From assembly GCA_029263035.1 (NCBI GenBank), contig JAJCYF010000118.1:1-31275 (forward strand): a stretch of DNA of 31,275 bases, written 5' to 3'. Source of the stretch: Actinomycetes bacterium (GTDB lineage Bacteria > Actinomycetota > CADDZG01 > JAHWKV01). Shown here in pieces: positions 21,908 to 29,735 of this stretch. Under the pieces are notes generated by a model, which worked only from the letters and a program-made list of their open reading frames with translations, had not been told where the DNA came from and did not search any database. Numbering within the stretch: the first letter of the stretch is position 1; each line of letters begins with the position of its first letter. A program made the translations under genes and the position numbers.

Positions 21908-24004
21908 ATGCGGGGAATTCTTCTACGTGGGGCTTGCGTCAGCCTTGCCCTGCTTCTGTTTGTAGGTCCATTCGCCGGCACCGCGCGGGCCGCCGGCAAG
22001 CCGTTCATTGCTCCAGTCAATGCCGAGGTCACCCGAGGTTTCGAACCGCCCTCCCATAGGTTCGGACCGGGTCACCGGGGGATCGACTACGGCGTGCCGT
22101 CCGGAACAACGGTCAGGGCGTCTGGCAATGGGACCGTCAAGTTCGCCGGACAGGTTGCCGACGACGGGCTGTTCGTCACCGTCGAGCACGCAGGCGGGAT
22201 CGAAACCACCTACTCATTCCTGAGCCACATCGAAGTATCGAAGGGCGACAGCGTCACTCAGGGCCAGGCAATAGGGCGAAGCGGCGATGGACACGCCGGC
22301 GGCGCACCGTCCCTGCACTTCGGGGCGAAGAAGAACGGCGACTACATCGACCCGGAGATCCTGCTCAAGGGGTTCGATGACATCACGGACATCCTGACGC
22401 TGACACCTGTCGAGCCAGGGGGCCGCAGAAGCGATCTTGCCGAGTTTCACGATGTGAAGTCGCCCATGGCTTCGTTTGAAGAAGGGGAAATCGAAGCCCC
22501 TTCGGATCCCTTGACCGTTCCATTCGAAGGCCCCAACGACGGCAACGACACGCCCATCGCATCGGGTCTTCCCGATGCCCCCGTGAAGCCGAACCGAGCT
22601 ACCCCACTGAACGACGAATTGTCGCCCCCGAACTTCGGCAGTCATTCAGACCCTTGGCCGGCTCCTTTCGGGACAGGAACTTCAACGATTCGAGGTGGCG
22701 ACTCAGGTCGACCCTCGGTTCCGCTAGGCGTTCGCCATCACCCAGTTCCACTTCACGACTGGATTGCCGACCTTGGCTCGACACGAAGACGAGTCATCGA
22801 GACATGGACGGAGCGCGTTCCACCTGTAAAGCAACCCTTGCATTCACGCACTGTAGAACTCTCGTTCAAAGAAAAGCTCGCTCGATGGGCCGATAATGCT
22901 GGTGATTTCACCCTGAAGTACGCAGACCATTCTGGGTTTGCCATTATGGCGCCACCCATAGGAGGAGCTTTCAAGGAAGCTGCGTGCTGGTTACGCGGAG
23001 GTAGCACACCACCCAACTTCAACCCGACGTGGGCGACGTTTCCGGGTTTTCCGACGGCGTGGAACGAACCGCCGACCGGACCGCCCAGCGATCATGTCGT
23101 CATCGCCGTTGCGGGCATTACTACGCAAACGGAGTCTATGGACCGGCTGCCTGCTCTATACGAGGACTCGTGGTGGAAAAGCCTCGGTTACGACATGGAT
23201 GACGTTTATTACTTCTCTTACGAGGGATTGCCCAAGACCGCCGAAGGCCAGACCCGCCCAGGGCCGTTTGAGCACCACGATCCATACTCCAAGGAGCACA
23301 CTTATCAGTACATCGACTACTCGGCCGGTCAACTGCAAATTCAAATAGAAGAGATTCAACGGCAACATCCCGGAAGGCAGATAGACATAGTCGCGCATAG
23401 CCAAGGCGGCATCGTCTCTCAGTACTATCTAGCTAATTTGTACCGACCAAGGTCGGGTCGCAACCGACCTGCGATGGGCGAGTTCGTCAGCATCTCTAGC
23501 CCTCACCTCGGTACTGAAGGCGCGACGGGTTACCGACTCCTTACTGACACACCACACGGTCGCATGACCTACCCAGGCATAGAACCGACAGCCGAATCGT
23601 TGGGCTTGCCGCGAGGGTCGGCTCCATCAAGCCAGCAGCTGGATCCTGAATCGACCTTTATGAAGATGTCGATCGGTGATTGGGATCCGAAGAAGGTCAG
23701 TGCAACCACCATCGCAACACCATTCGATTTGGCGGTAATGCCCCAAAATACCCGCCTTCCTGGAGCAAGTCACTACACCGTGATGGTCGACCCCCTTAGC
23801 GTGAAACCCTCGGGTCATCACAGTGCGATAGTGAACCAACCTGGAACGAAAGCCATCGTCTATAACGCGCTCCGCGGCACTCCTTCTAGGTGCACCGGAT
23901 TCATGAATGCGTTCGCAGATGAGATCACGGGGGAGGCAATCGGAGGCCTGCAGACTAACTTTCTTAAGGGACTGGACTTGATCGTCAATTACCCGTGGAA
24001 TTAG
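21908..24004 (+). CDS. Exported degenerate-M23 / PGAP1-like lipase fusion
   Basis: The 698-residue paralogue of the 5081-7111 protein is similar over its first ~160 residues but different thereafter. A signal peptide (~1-30, ending ARA-AG) is followed by an M23-like domain with the ligands H56-x3-D60 (GHRGIDY) and H137. Phe104 and Ser135 occupy the two catalytic-histidine positions, so the domain is probably not a peptidase. After a long acidic/Pro-rich linker (~165-370) comes a C-terminal alpha/beta hydrolase: 'DHVVIAVAGITTQTESMDRL', the nucleophile elbow VAHSQGG with Ser498, 'FVSISSPHLGTEGATGY' and a late 'SGHHSAI' histidine. This resembles PGAP1-like and triacylglycerol lipases, pointing to ester or lipid hydrolysis outside the cell. 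GC content and codon choice drop in the C-terminal half. The propeller gene begins 4 nt after the stop. Confidence 0.85.
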   Translation: MRGILLRGACVSLALLLFVGPFAGTARAAGKPFIAPVNAEVTRGFEPPSHRFGPGHRGIDYGVPSGTTVRASGNGTVKFAGQVADDGLFVTVEHAGGIETTYSFLSHIEVSKGDSVTQGQAIGRSGDGHAGGAPSLHFGAKKNGDYIDPEILLKGFDDITDILTLTPVEPGGRRSDLAEFHDVKSPMASFEEGEIEAPSDPLTVPFEGPNDGNDTPIASGLPDAPVKPNRATPLNDELSPPNFGSHSDPWPAPFGTGTSTIRGGDSGRPSVPLGVRHHPVPLHDWIADLGSTRRRVIETWTERVPPVKQPLHSRTVELSFKEKLARWADNAGDFTLKYADHSGFAIMAPPIGGAFKEAACWLRGGSTPPNFNPTWATFPGFPTAWNEPPTGPPSDHVVIAVAGITTQTESMDRLPALYEDSWWKSLGYDMDDVYYFSYEGLPKTAEGQTRPGPFEHHDPYSKEHTYQYIDYSAGQLQIQIEEIQRQHPGRQIDIVAHSQGGIVSQYYLANLYRPRSGRNRPAMGEFVSISSPHLGTEGATGYRLLTDTPHGRMTYPGIEPTAESLGLPRGSAPSSQQLDPESTFMKMSIGDWDPKKVSATTIATPFDLAVMPQNTRLPGASHYTVMVDPLSVKPSGHHSAIVNQPGTKAIVYNALRGTPSRCTGFMNAFADEITGEAIGGLQTNFLKGLDLIVNYPWN

Positions 24005-24008
24005 ATTC

Positions 24009-25280
24009 ATGAATCGTGCCTATGTTCTAGCCTTGGCGCTAATCTCGGCTGTCTCCGGAGCTCTCCCTGCGCAGGCGGAAGATTGGCCGATGATCCAGAA
24101 AGATCCGGCCCACACCGGGTCGGTTTCCGTTGGTCCAGAAGCTCCTTTGCGTTTAGCTTGGAAGGCTAGTCCCGGAGATCCGAAAACCAACTTTACGACC
24201 TGGCCGGTGGTCTACGACGGTGTCGTCTATGCAAGCTCGGGCCCGGGAATTCTTGCGGTAGATGCCCAGACGGGGACGAAGAAGTGGTTTTCTGCGCCTG
24301 AGGAGGGTCAGAATATTGTCGCTCCAGCCGTAGACGAAAGCGGCATTTATATTCCCGTGGGCGAGAGTCAACTTCTCGCTCTGGATCGTTCTAGCGGAGC
24401 AGAACTCTGGAGATTTAGCGCAAGAGGTGAGCTGAGGAGTTCCCCGACCGTATCCGACGGCAGAATCTTTTTCGCCTCAGCAGAAGGGAACACGTTTTAC
24501 TGCGTGGACGCCCAAACCGGCGAGCTGGTTTGGGAATCCGTCCAGGATCTCGAACCATTCAACGTCCCCGTGGTCTCCAACGGTCTGGTAATTTTCTCCA
24601 CCCGCGACCTATCATCCACGCGTGCGTTCCTGGTTGCGCTCGATGCTACTTCCGGACAAGAGTCCTGGCGGGTGTTGCAAGAAGGGTCCTCCAGCTCCCC
24701 CGCGATTCTCGATGACAAAGTCATAGTCGGAACCCGCGATACAGCAGTAAAGGCCTACAGGGTGGCCAATGGTGAGCTGGTTTGGAGTTCGCCAATTTCC
24801 AACCTGATTGCAGCGGAGAGTTCTCCGGCGATCGCTTTCGGAGATGCGTTTGTCGCCGACCGAACGGGCAACTTCTATCGCTTTAACGGTGCCACTGGAA
24901 AGCAGGAATGGCACTTTTCTGCGAATGAGGGAACGTTCAACCAATCGTTTCCGGTTATTGCCGGCAAGACGATGTTTATCGGGGGTGGCGCCGGTTGGGT
25001 CCACGGCATCGACGTCGATTCAGGCCAGGAGCTGTGGAAAGAACAAGTCGGCGGCTACATCCACTCAGGAGCCACTGATGGCGAGCGCTTCTACTTTGGC
25101 GTCAAGTTCCGTAACGAAGGGATCTACGCATACGAACATGATCCAAACGGAACACTTGTCGAGGAGGATCTAGCAGAGTCATCTGGGGACACCGCCATGG
25201 AAATCCTCCCTTGGGTCGTAGGTATCACCGTCGTTCTTGGAGGGATCGCCTTGGTCCTTCGACGAAGAACGCACAAGTAA
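24009..25280 (+). CDS. Membrane-anchored PQQ-like beta-propeller protein
   Basis: The 423-residue protein has a signal peptide (ends PAQA-ED), about seven propeller blades of the PQQ/BamB type (COG1520-like) and a C-terminal hydrophobic span (~398-416) followed by RRRTHK. The propeller should thus face outward, tethered to the membrane. Blade motifs recur as 'LAVDAQTGTKKWF', 'LALDRSSGAELWRF', 'YCVDAQTGELVWES' and 'IDVDSGQELWKE'. No enzyme residues or PQQ-binding set were recognised; a binding-scaffold role is likely. It starts 4 nt after the lipase stop, so the pair is an operon, and it occupies the position that the lipoproteins hold after the first M23-hydrolase gene. A partner or immunity role is inferred from that position only. 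It is visibly less GC-rich than most of the window. Confidence 0.82.
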   Translation: MNRAYVLALALISAVSGALPAQAEDWPMIQKDPAHTGSVSVGPEAPLRLAWKASPGDPKTNFTTWPVVYDGVVYASSGPGILAVDAQTGTKKWFSAPEEGQNIVAPAVDESGIYIPVGESQLLALDRSSGAELWRFSARGELRSSPTVSDGRIFFASAEGNTFYCVDAQTGELVWESVQDLEPFNVPVVSNGLVIFSTRDLSSTRAFLVALDATSGQESWRVLQEGSSSSPAILDDKVIVGTRDTAVKAYRVANGELVWSSPISNLIAAESSPAIAFGDAFVADRTGNFYRFNGATGKQEWHFSANEGTFNQSFPVIAGKTMFIGGGAGWVHGIDVDSGQELWKEQVGGYIHSGATDGERFYFGVKFRNEGIYAYEHDPNGTLVEEDLAESSGDTAMEILPWVVGITVVLGGIALVLRRRTHK

Positions 25281-25296
25281 GGCTGAGTCGGCAGCC
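25281..25296 (+). terminator. Hairpin after the propeller gene
   Basis: GGCTG-AGTCGG-CAGCC starts immediately after the propeller stop codon. The 5-bp stem is weak. Confidence 0.35.
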
Positions 25297-25411
25297 GTCG
25301 TCGAACCTAGTCAATGCTGTGCGATGCCACCGCTTTGACCGCTGTTGGTGATCTTCTTGGGCGTCAGTGGAAGTACCAACAAGCGTGGCGGCCGAACTGG
25401 TTAAAACTTTT

Positions 25412-25434
25412 CCGAAAAAGGTTCCGATTTTCGG
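25412..25434. other. Hairpin upstream of the PPOX gene
   Basis: CCGAAAA (25412-25418) and TTTTCGG (25428-25434) are 7-bp inverted repeats separated by 9 nt, AT-rich in a GC-rich setting. The structure could end the propeller transcript or be an operator for the PPOX gene starting at 25473. Nothing else stands out in the 192-bp gap. Confidence 0.4.
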
Positions 25435-25472
25435 TCGCCGGATTAGACCTCGATGGCTAGTATCGAAGCGCC

Positions 25473-26093
25473 GTGAATTACCACGAGGCTCAAAGGGCTC
25501 TTCAGGACCGTTTTGATACACGTCGCCTGGCCGATCGGCTCGCCGAGGGCACCAGCCAGACGATCAGTCCTCAGCACAAGCGCTTCATCGAGGATCGTGA
25601 GATGTTTTTCCTCGCCACCTCCGACTCTGCGGGTTGGCCGGAGTGCTCCTACAAGGGCGGGGACAAGGGCTTCGTGCGCGTGATTGACGAGAGCACACTC
25701 ACCTTCCCCGTCTACGACGGCAATGGCATGTTCCTTTCGTGCGGGAACCTGATGGTCAACCCGAGGGTCGGCATGCTTTTCGTCAACCTGGAGAACGGCA
25801 CCCGGCTCCGCCTGAACGGCGAGGCTTCGATAGACCCCGACGACCCGCTGGTCGAGACCTACCCGGGGGCCAAGATGGTCGTGAGGGTGCGGACCCAAAA
25901 GGTGTTCGTCAACTGCCGGCGTTACGTCCACCGCTACCAACAAGTCCAGCAGTCGCCGTTCGACCCCGCGCCCGAGGGCGATGCGCCGGTGCCCGACTGG
26001 AAGCTGGACCCGTGGTTCGACGGAACTCTTCCGGCTTCGGATCCGGCCAACGACCCGAGCTGTCCCACCGCTGAGGCGATCCCCCGGTTCTGA
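25473..26093 (+). CDS. Pyridoxamine 5'-phosphate oxidase family (FMN-binding split barrel) protein
   Basis: The 206-residue protein has a PPOX-type split barrel: 'REMFFLATSDSAGWPECSYK' (first strands, FMN-binding region), 'GFVRVIDESTLTFPVYDGNG', 'NPRVGMLFVNLENGTRLRLN' and 'GEASIDPDDPLVETYPGA'. Family members bind FMN, F420 or haem; which one is not decidable here. The final ~40 residues ('YQQVQQSPFDPAPEGD...') are a polar tail. The start is GTG 25473; there is no strong ribosome-binding site, and a TAGTAT hexamer 12-17 nt upstream would fit a very short leader. A hairpin begins inside its stop codon region. Confidence 0.85.
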   Translation: MNYHEAQRALQDRFDTRRLADRLAEGTSQTISPQHKRFIEDREMFFLATSDSAGWPECSYKGGDKGFVRVIDESTLTFPVYDGNGMFLSCGNLMVNPRVGMLFVNLENGTRLRLNGEASIDPDDPLVETYPGAKMVVRVRTQKVFVNCRRYVHRYQQVQQSPFDPAPEGDAPVPDWKLDPWFDGTLPASDPANDPSCPTAEAIPRF

Positions 26094-26112
26094 AGGCGGA
26101 GGGAGCCTTCAG
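26090..26112 (+). terminator. Terminator-like hairpin overlapping the PPOX stop codon
   Basis: CTGAAGGC (26090-26097) and GCCTTCAG (26105-26112) form a perfect 8-bp stem around GGAGGGA. No T-run follows. Confidence 0.55.
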
Positions 26113-26169
26113 GCAGACTCAAAGCAGCTTTCCTGGTAGACATGTTCTATGGCAACGGGGAGGCGCTAG

Positions 26170-27189
26170 ATGCGGCATCGCTACCTTGGACGTTCGGGAT
26201 TGCAGATCTCCGAGATCGTCTACGGCAACTGGATCACCCACGGCCTGCAGGTCGAAAACGAGGTGGCGGCCGACTGCGTCCGGGCGGCCCTGGATGCCGG
26301 GATCACCACCTTCGACACCGCCGATGTCTACGCCAACGGCAGGGCCGAGGAGGTGTTGGGCGAGGCACTGCGGGGGCACCGCCGCGAGTCGCTGGAGGTA
26401 TTCACGAAGGACTACTGGCCGGTCGGCCCGGACCCCAAGGGCCCCAACGACACCGGCCTTTCGCGCAAGCACATCATGGAGGGGATCAACGGGTCCCTGC
26501 GCCGGCTGGGGATGGATTACGTCGACCTCTACCAGGCCCACCGCTACGACCTGTTCACCCCGCTCGAGGAGACGATGCAGGCGTTTGCCGATGTCGTTCA
26601 TCAGGGCAAGGCTCTATACATCGGCGTCAGCGAGTGGACGCCCGAGCAGATCCGGGCAGCCCACCTGCTGGCAGACGACCTCAAATTCCGGCTGATCTCC
26701 AGCCAGCCCGAGTACTCGATGTTGTGGCGGGTCATCGAGCCGGAGGTGATCCCCGCCTGCCGGGAGCTGGGCCTCAGCCAGATCGTGTGGTCCCCGCTTG
26801 CCCAGGGCGTGTTGACCGGCAAGTATCCGCCGGGGCAGGCACCGCCCCCAGGATCCCGGGCCACCGACACCAAAGGCGGCGGCAAGGGATTCATGAGCAA
26901 GTTTATGAAGGACGACATCCTGAGTGCGGTTCAAGGACTGCGTCCCATCGCCGACGAGCTCGGAGTGACGATGGCGCAGATGGCCATCGCCTGGGTGCTG
27001 CAGAACGACAACGTGGCGGCCGCCCTTGTGGGGGCCTCCCGGCCGGAGCAGGTGGCGGAGAACGTCAAAGCGTCCGGAATCGCAATCCCGGCGGAGCTTA
27101 TGACCCGGATCGACGAGGTGCTGGGCGATACCGTCGAGCGCGATTCGGCCCGGGTTGCGACCATGACTCCGGCCAAGCGTTCCATCTAG
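26170..27189 (+). CDS. Aldo/keto reductase (Kv-beta/YghZ-like)
   Basis: The 339-residue TIM-barrel NADPH oxidoreductase shows the AKR signatures 'GITTFDTADVYANGRAEEVL' (Asp and Tyr of the tetrad), the lysine in 'LEVFTKDYW' and the histidine in 'DLYQAHRYD'. It also has 'IGVSEWTPEQI' and the C-terminal cofactor segment 'AALVGASRPEQVAEN'. Length and 'QPEYSMLWR' place it near the potassium-channel beta-subunit-like AKRs. It reduces carbonyl substrates; the natural one is unknown. Start ATG 26170 has GGGGAGG about 7 nt upstream. The 93-bp gap after it, before the convergent acyltransferase, shows nothing recognisable. Confidence 0.93.
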   Translation: MRHRYLGRSGLQISEIVYGNWITHGLQVENEVAADCVRAALDAGITTFDTADVYANGRAEEVLGEALRGHRRESLEVFTKDYWPVGPDPKGPNDTGLSRKHIMEGINGSLRRLGMDYVDLYQAHRYDLFTPLEETMQAFADVVHQGKALYIGVSEWTPEQIRAAHLLADDLKFRLISSQPEYSMLWRVIEPEVIPACRELGLSQIVWSPLAQGVLTGKYPPGQAPPPGSRATDTKGGGKGFMSKFMKDDILSAVQGLRPIADELGVTMAQMAIAWVLQNDNVAAALVGASRPEQVAENVKASGIAIPAELMTRIDEVLGDTVERDSARVATMTPAKRSI

Positions 27190-27282
27190 CCGCCGACAGC
27201 CCTCGCCACATGTCGCAGCCCTGAGCCTAGCTCTGATCCGGGCGAAAGAGGACTAACTAAACCGCTCCCGGTGGACGGCCTC

Positions 27283-28425
27283 TCAGGAGCCGGCGCGGGT
27301 CCTGCCTGCCTCGAACCTCCTGAAGGCAAGCACCAGCGGAGTGGTCGCCAGGGCGGGGCCCAGCACCCAGAGCGGCCTTTGAACCCACCAGGCAAAGTTC
27401 GTCTCCTCCGGGTTGTGGATCCCCACCAGCTCGAACAGTCCGTAGGCAATGGCGTAACCCGTGATGTGCCACAGAAACAGAGTCATCGCGTTGGCGCCGG
27501 TCCAGGCGATCAGCCTGCGCGGGCGGGACCTTTCGATCCAGCGAAGGGCCGCCGGACGGATCAGCAAAGCCAGCCCTACCTGAAGCAGGGTCAGCGCCAC
27601 GATGCACAGGGTGGGCGGGGCCATGTTGGAGATGTCCTCTCCCGGCACCCCCACCATCGATCGCGGGTAGAGGCCCATATTGGTGAGCCCGAGCATCGCA
27701 AACAAGCCGCCGAGGGTAAGGCTCCAGGCGAACCGGCGGGGGGCCGCGACGAGTCGCTCGTAGAAGTAACCCAATTGGTGCGCCAGGGCCCACACCACCA
27801 CCAGGTTGAGCACGGCTATCCCTGCGATGTCGTAACGGAACCGGAGCAGGTCCACCAGCATCGCCGTACCGGCCATTACCACCACGACCAGCTCGCCGCC
27901 TGCCCGGTGGGCCCGGATGGTGAGCGGCGCGAGCAGGATCAGCAGGACGTACACACCCAGAAACCAAAGCGGGCTTATCAGCAGAATCAGGCCCCGGCCG
28001 GCCCATCCGACCTCAGGCAACGCCACCTGGAGCACAACCCGCAGGAGCCCGAGAACCACCAGACAGACCAGCGCGGGGCCGAGAAGCCGGGTTAGCCGCC
28101 TTCGCAGGAAGTCAAGGTAGCCCCCGCCCTTACGCTGGATCGACTCCCAGGTGGTGAGGTGCAGAAAGCCCCCCACCCAAAAGAACAGCGGCATCACCTG
28201 AAAGATCCACGTCAACGCCCACAACCCGTGCGTGGTGGCAATAGGGTTGGAGGCGTGAGGCCCGTCGGTCCGCCACACAATCACCGAGAAAGCCCAGTGC
28301 CAGGTCACAACCACGAACAAACTGAGGGCCCGCAGCAAATCGATGTAGTTGTCGCGCACTTTGCCGGGCGGCACCCCGGCCTCCGGGCTCACGCCGGCCG
28401 AATCACCCTCCTCAGCTTGCGGCAA
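27283..28425 (-). CDS. Acyltransferase 3 family membrane protein
   Basis: The 380-residue integral membrane protein has about ten spans and the acyltransferase-3 N-terminal signature 'NYIDLLRALSLFVVVTWHWA', whose histidine is expected at the active site. It also shows 'MPLFFWVGGFLHLTTW', 'RRRLTRLLGPALV' and the late 'AMTLFLWHITGYAI'. The family transfers acyl groups to sugars, lipids or cell-wall polymers on the membrane; the acceptor here is unknown. The start is doubtful. TTG 28425 has GGGG 7 nt upstream but lies only 14 bp from the divergent CPBP start. GTG 28392 downstream, with an AGGAGG 14 nt ahead, would leave more room for promoters. Confidence 0.88.
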   Translation of the reverse strand: MPQAEEGDSAGVSPEAGVPPGKVRDNYIDLLRALSLFVVVTWHWAFSVIVWRTDGPHASNPIATTHGLWALTWIFQVMPLFFWVGGFLHLTTWESIQRKGGGYLDFLRRRLTRLLGPALVCLVVLGLLRVVLQVALPEVGWAGRGLILLISPLWFLGVYVLLILLAPLTIRAHRAGGELVVVVMAGTAMLVDLLRFRYDIAGIAVLNLVVVWALAHQLGYFYERLVAAPRRFAWSLTLGGLFAMLGLTNMGLYPRSMVGVPGEDISNMAPPTLCIVALTLLQVGLALLIRPAALRWIERSRPRRLIAWTGANAMTLFLWHITGYAIAYGLFELVGIHNPEETNFAWWVQRPLWVLGPALATTPLVLAFRRFEAGRTRAGS

Positions 28426-28439
28426 ACGCGTGCCCCGGA

Positions 28440-29126
28440 ATGCTCATGACGGCCATTCTCCTCACCGCAGTGCTCATCGTCTATAACAATCTGGCCAACC
28501 GATTCCCCGCCTTTCACGGCCGGGCATACATCCCGCTCAACCTGCTGGTGTCCGGCGGCGCCCTGGCGGTGGCCCTCATATCGGGTGTGACTTTGGAGTC
28601 AATGGGAATCGCGCCGCAAGCCATGCCGGGCGCCGCAGCCGGGGCGGCTGCCGGTCTGATCCCTGTGGCGGTGCTGGCGGCGATGCTGTCGACGCCGGCA
28701 GGAACCCGGCGGCTGGCCGACCCCCGGCTGCGGGGGGTTCACGGCCGAGAAGCCGCCTACCTTGTGCTCGTGCGCATCCCTCTGGGGACCGCGCTGACCG
28801 AGGAGGTCATCTTCCGCGGCATACTGCCTGAACTGTTCATGTCCCACGGGGCGATGACCGCGGCGATTGTGTCGAGCCTGGCCTTCGGGTTGTGGCACAT
28901 AATGCCCGGGCTGAACCGCCTGCTCATCGGCAACCCCGGGGCGTCACGAGGCCGGCGCCTTGGTGCGGTCGCCGCCGCGGTGGTTCTGACCACACTGGCG
29001 GGTCTGGTTTTGGTGGGTATCAGGATGGCCACGAATCTGGGGGTGACGTTCGGGCTGCACGCGGCCATCAACTCCGGGGCCGCACTGATTGCTCTGCAAG
29101 CCCATCGCAGAACGCCGCCCGACTGA
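28440..29126 (+). CDS. CPBP family intramembrane glutamic protease
   Basis: The 228-residue polytopic protein has the three CPBP (CAAX protease/bacteriocin-processing, Rce1-like) motifs: 'ALTEEVIFRG' (EExxxR), 'LAFGLWHIM' (FxxxH) and 'GLHAAINSGAA' (HxxxN). The family cleaves within or next to membranes, and some members serve in bacteriocin self-immunity or processing. Start ATG 28440 has only a weak CGGA upstream; ATG 28446 is an alternative. Its final ~35 bp (29064-29098) recur at 29632-29666. It faces the DUF4242 gene across 121 bp containing a strong hairpin. Confidence 0.88.
   Translation: MLMTAILLTAVLIVYNNLANRFPAFHGRAYIPLNLLVSGGALAVALISGVTLESMGIAPQAMPGAAAGAAAGLIPVAVLAAMLSTPAGTRRLADPRLRGVHGREAAYLVLVRIPLGTALTEEVIFRGILPELFMSHGAMTAAIVSSLAFGLWHIMPGLNRLLIGNPGASRGRRLGAVAAAVVLTTLAGLVLVGIRMATNLGVTFGLHAAINSGAALIALQAHRRTPPD
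29064..29098 (+). repeat. Direct repeat, copy 1 (CPBP 3' end)
   Basis: The sequence from GCCATCAACTCCGGGG through TGATTGCTCTG is found again at 29632-29666 in the same orientation, with about two mismatches or indels over ~34 bp. Confidence 0.7.
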
Positions 29127-29211
29127 CGAGCCACTGGGAAGCCTCGATGGCGTCGGGCCCGCCTAACCCTGGGACAGCCGGACCCCGCTTCGTAGCGCCG
29201 GCGACCAGGTG

Positions 29212-29233
29212 GCCGGCGCCTGCCGGCGCCGGC
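29212..29233. terminator. Bidirectional terminator-like hairpin
   Basis: GCCGGCGCC-TGCC-GGCGCCGGC, a perfect 9-bp stem with a 4-nt loop, sits between the convergent CPBP and DUF4242 genes, 14 bp from the latter's stop. No T-run is present. Confidence 0.65.
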
Positions 29234-29247
29234 ACCCGCTCGCAAAC

Positions 29248-29502
29248 CTACGAACCCTCTATGACCTCGATGATCCGGTCCGCCACCAGGCCGTGGGCCT
29301 CCCGGTGGACGGCTTCGGCGGCCTCGGCGGTCGGGGCTTCGGCCAGGCAGAACACCTTGCCGGCCTCCTCGGAGAACCAGTACTTCAGGTACTTGACCCC
29401 GTGCGCGTCCTGCACCTTCACATCGGCTTCGTGGGCGCCGATCACATCCTGCAGGGTTACGCCCTCGGGCACGGTCTCGTGGATGTCCATGAACAGCGGC
29501 AT
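29248..29502 (-). CDS. DUF4242 (SCO4226-like) small protein
   Basis: The 84-residue ferredoxin-like-fold protein has the DUF4242 pattern: 'MPLFMDIHETVPEGVTLQDV', a histidine-bearing 'GAHEADVKVQDAHGVKYLKY', 'WFSEEAGKVFCLAEAPTAEA' and 'AVHREAHGLVADRIIEV'. The founding member SCO4226 of Streptomyces is described as a nickel-binding protein, and the family is common in actinobacteria. The role here is unknown. Start ATG 29502 has a perfect AGGAGG 6 nt upstream; the longer frame to 29697 is leader and repeat sequence. The gene lies between CPBP 3'-end copies 1 and 2, so it may have arrived as an insert. Confidence 0.88.
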   Translation of the reverse strand: MPLFMDIHETVPEGVTLQDVIGAHEADVKVQDAHGVKYLKYWFSEEAGKVFCLAEAPTAEAAEAVHREAHGLVADRIIEVIEGS

Positions 29503-29575
29503 TTGGTACCTCCTGAATGCCGGGCCCTTCCCGGTCGACGCCATTTCTACCGGCCGCCCGTTTGCGACCGCGTTT

Positions 29576-29626
29576 GCGCTCAAGAAAACTTTTGCAGGCG
29601 CTGCACCAGGTCGGGCATCGGGTCGG
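29576..29626. repeat. Direct repeat, copy 1 (echo of the right-edge gene's 3' end)
   Basis: GCGCTCAAGAAAACTTTTGC and the following 31 bases match 30931-30981 with two mismatches. There the sequence is the 3' end (minus strand, ...R-L-Q-K-F-S-stop) of the helical-repeat gene. Here it is an orphan fragment with no gene attached. Confidence 0.85.
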
Positions 29627-29631
29627 GTCAA

Positions 29632-29666
29632 GCCATCAACTCCGGGAGCCGCATTGATTGCTCTGA
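29632..29666 (+). repeat. Direct repeat, copy 2 (orphan CPBP 3' end)
   Basis: This is a truncated echo of 29064-29098, starting 5 bp after the orphan fragment of the right-edge gene. The two remnants abut, marking a junction between two tandem units. Confidence 0.7.
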
Positions 29667-29702
29667 ACGCGCCGGCAAAACCCGGTAAGCAGGTCATTGC
29701 TA

Positions 29703-29729
29703 GTGACTCTAAGTCCTATTGCTTATAAT
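29703..29729 (+). promoter_or_regulatory. Promoter for a leaderless nucleotidyltransferase mRNA
   Basis: A perfect TATAAT (29724-29729) lies 6 nt before ATG 29736, with GTGACT (29703-29708) as a four-of-six -35 match at a short 15-nt spacing. Transcription from such a box would start at or next to the ATG, giving a leaderless message; no Shine-Dalgarno is present. Confidence 0.6.
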
Positions 29730-29735
29730 CACTTC

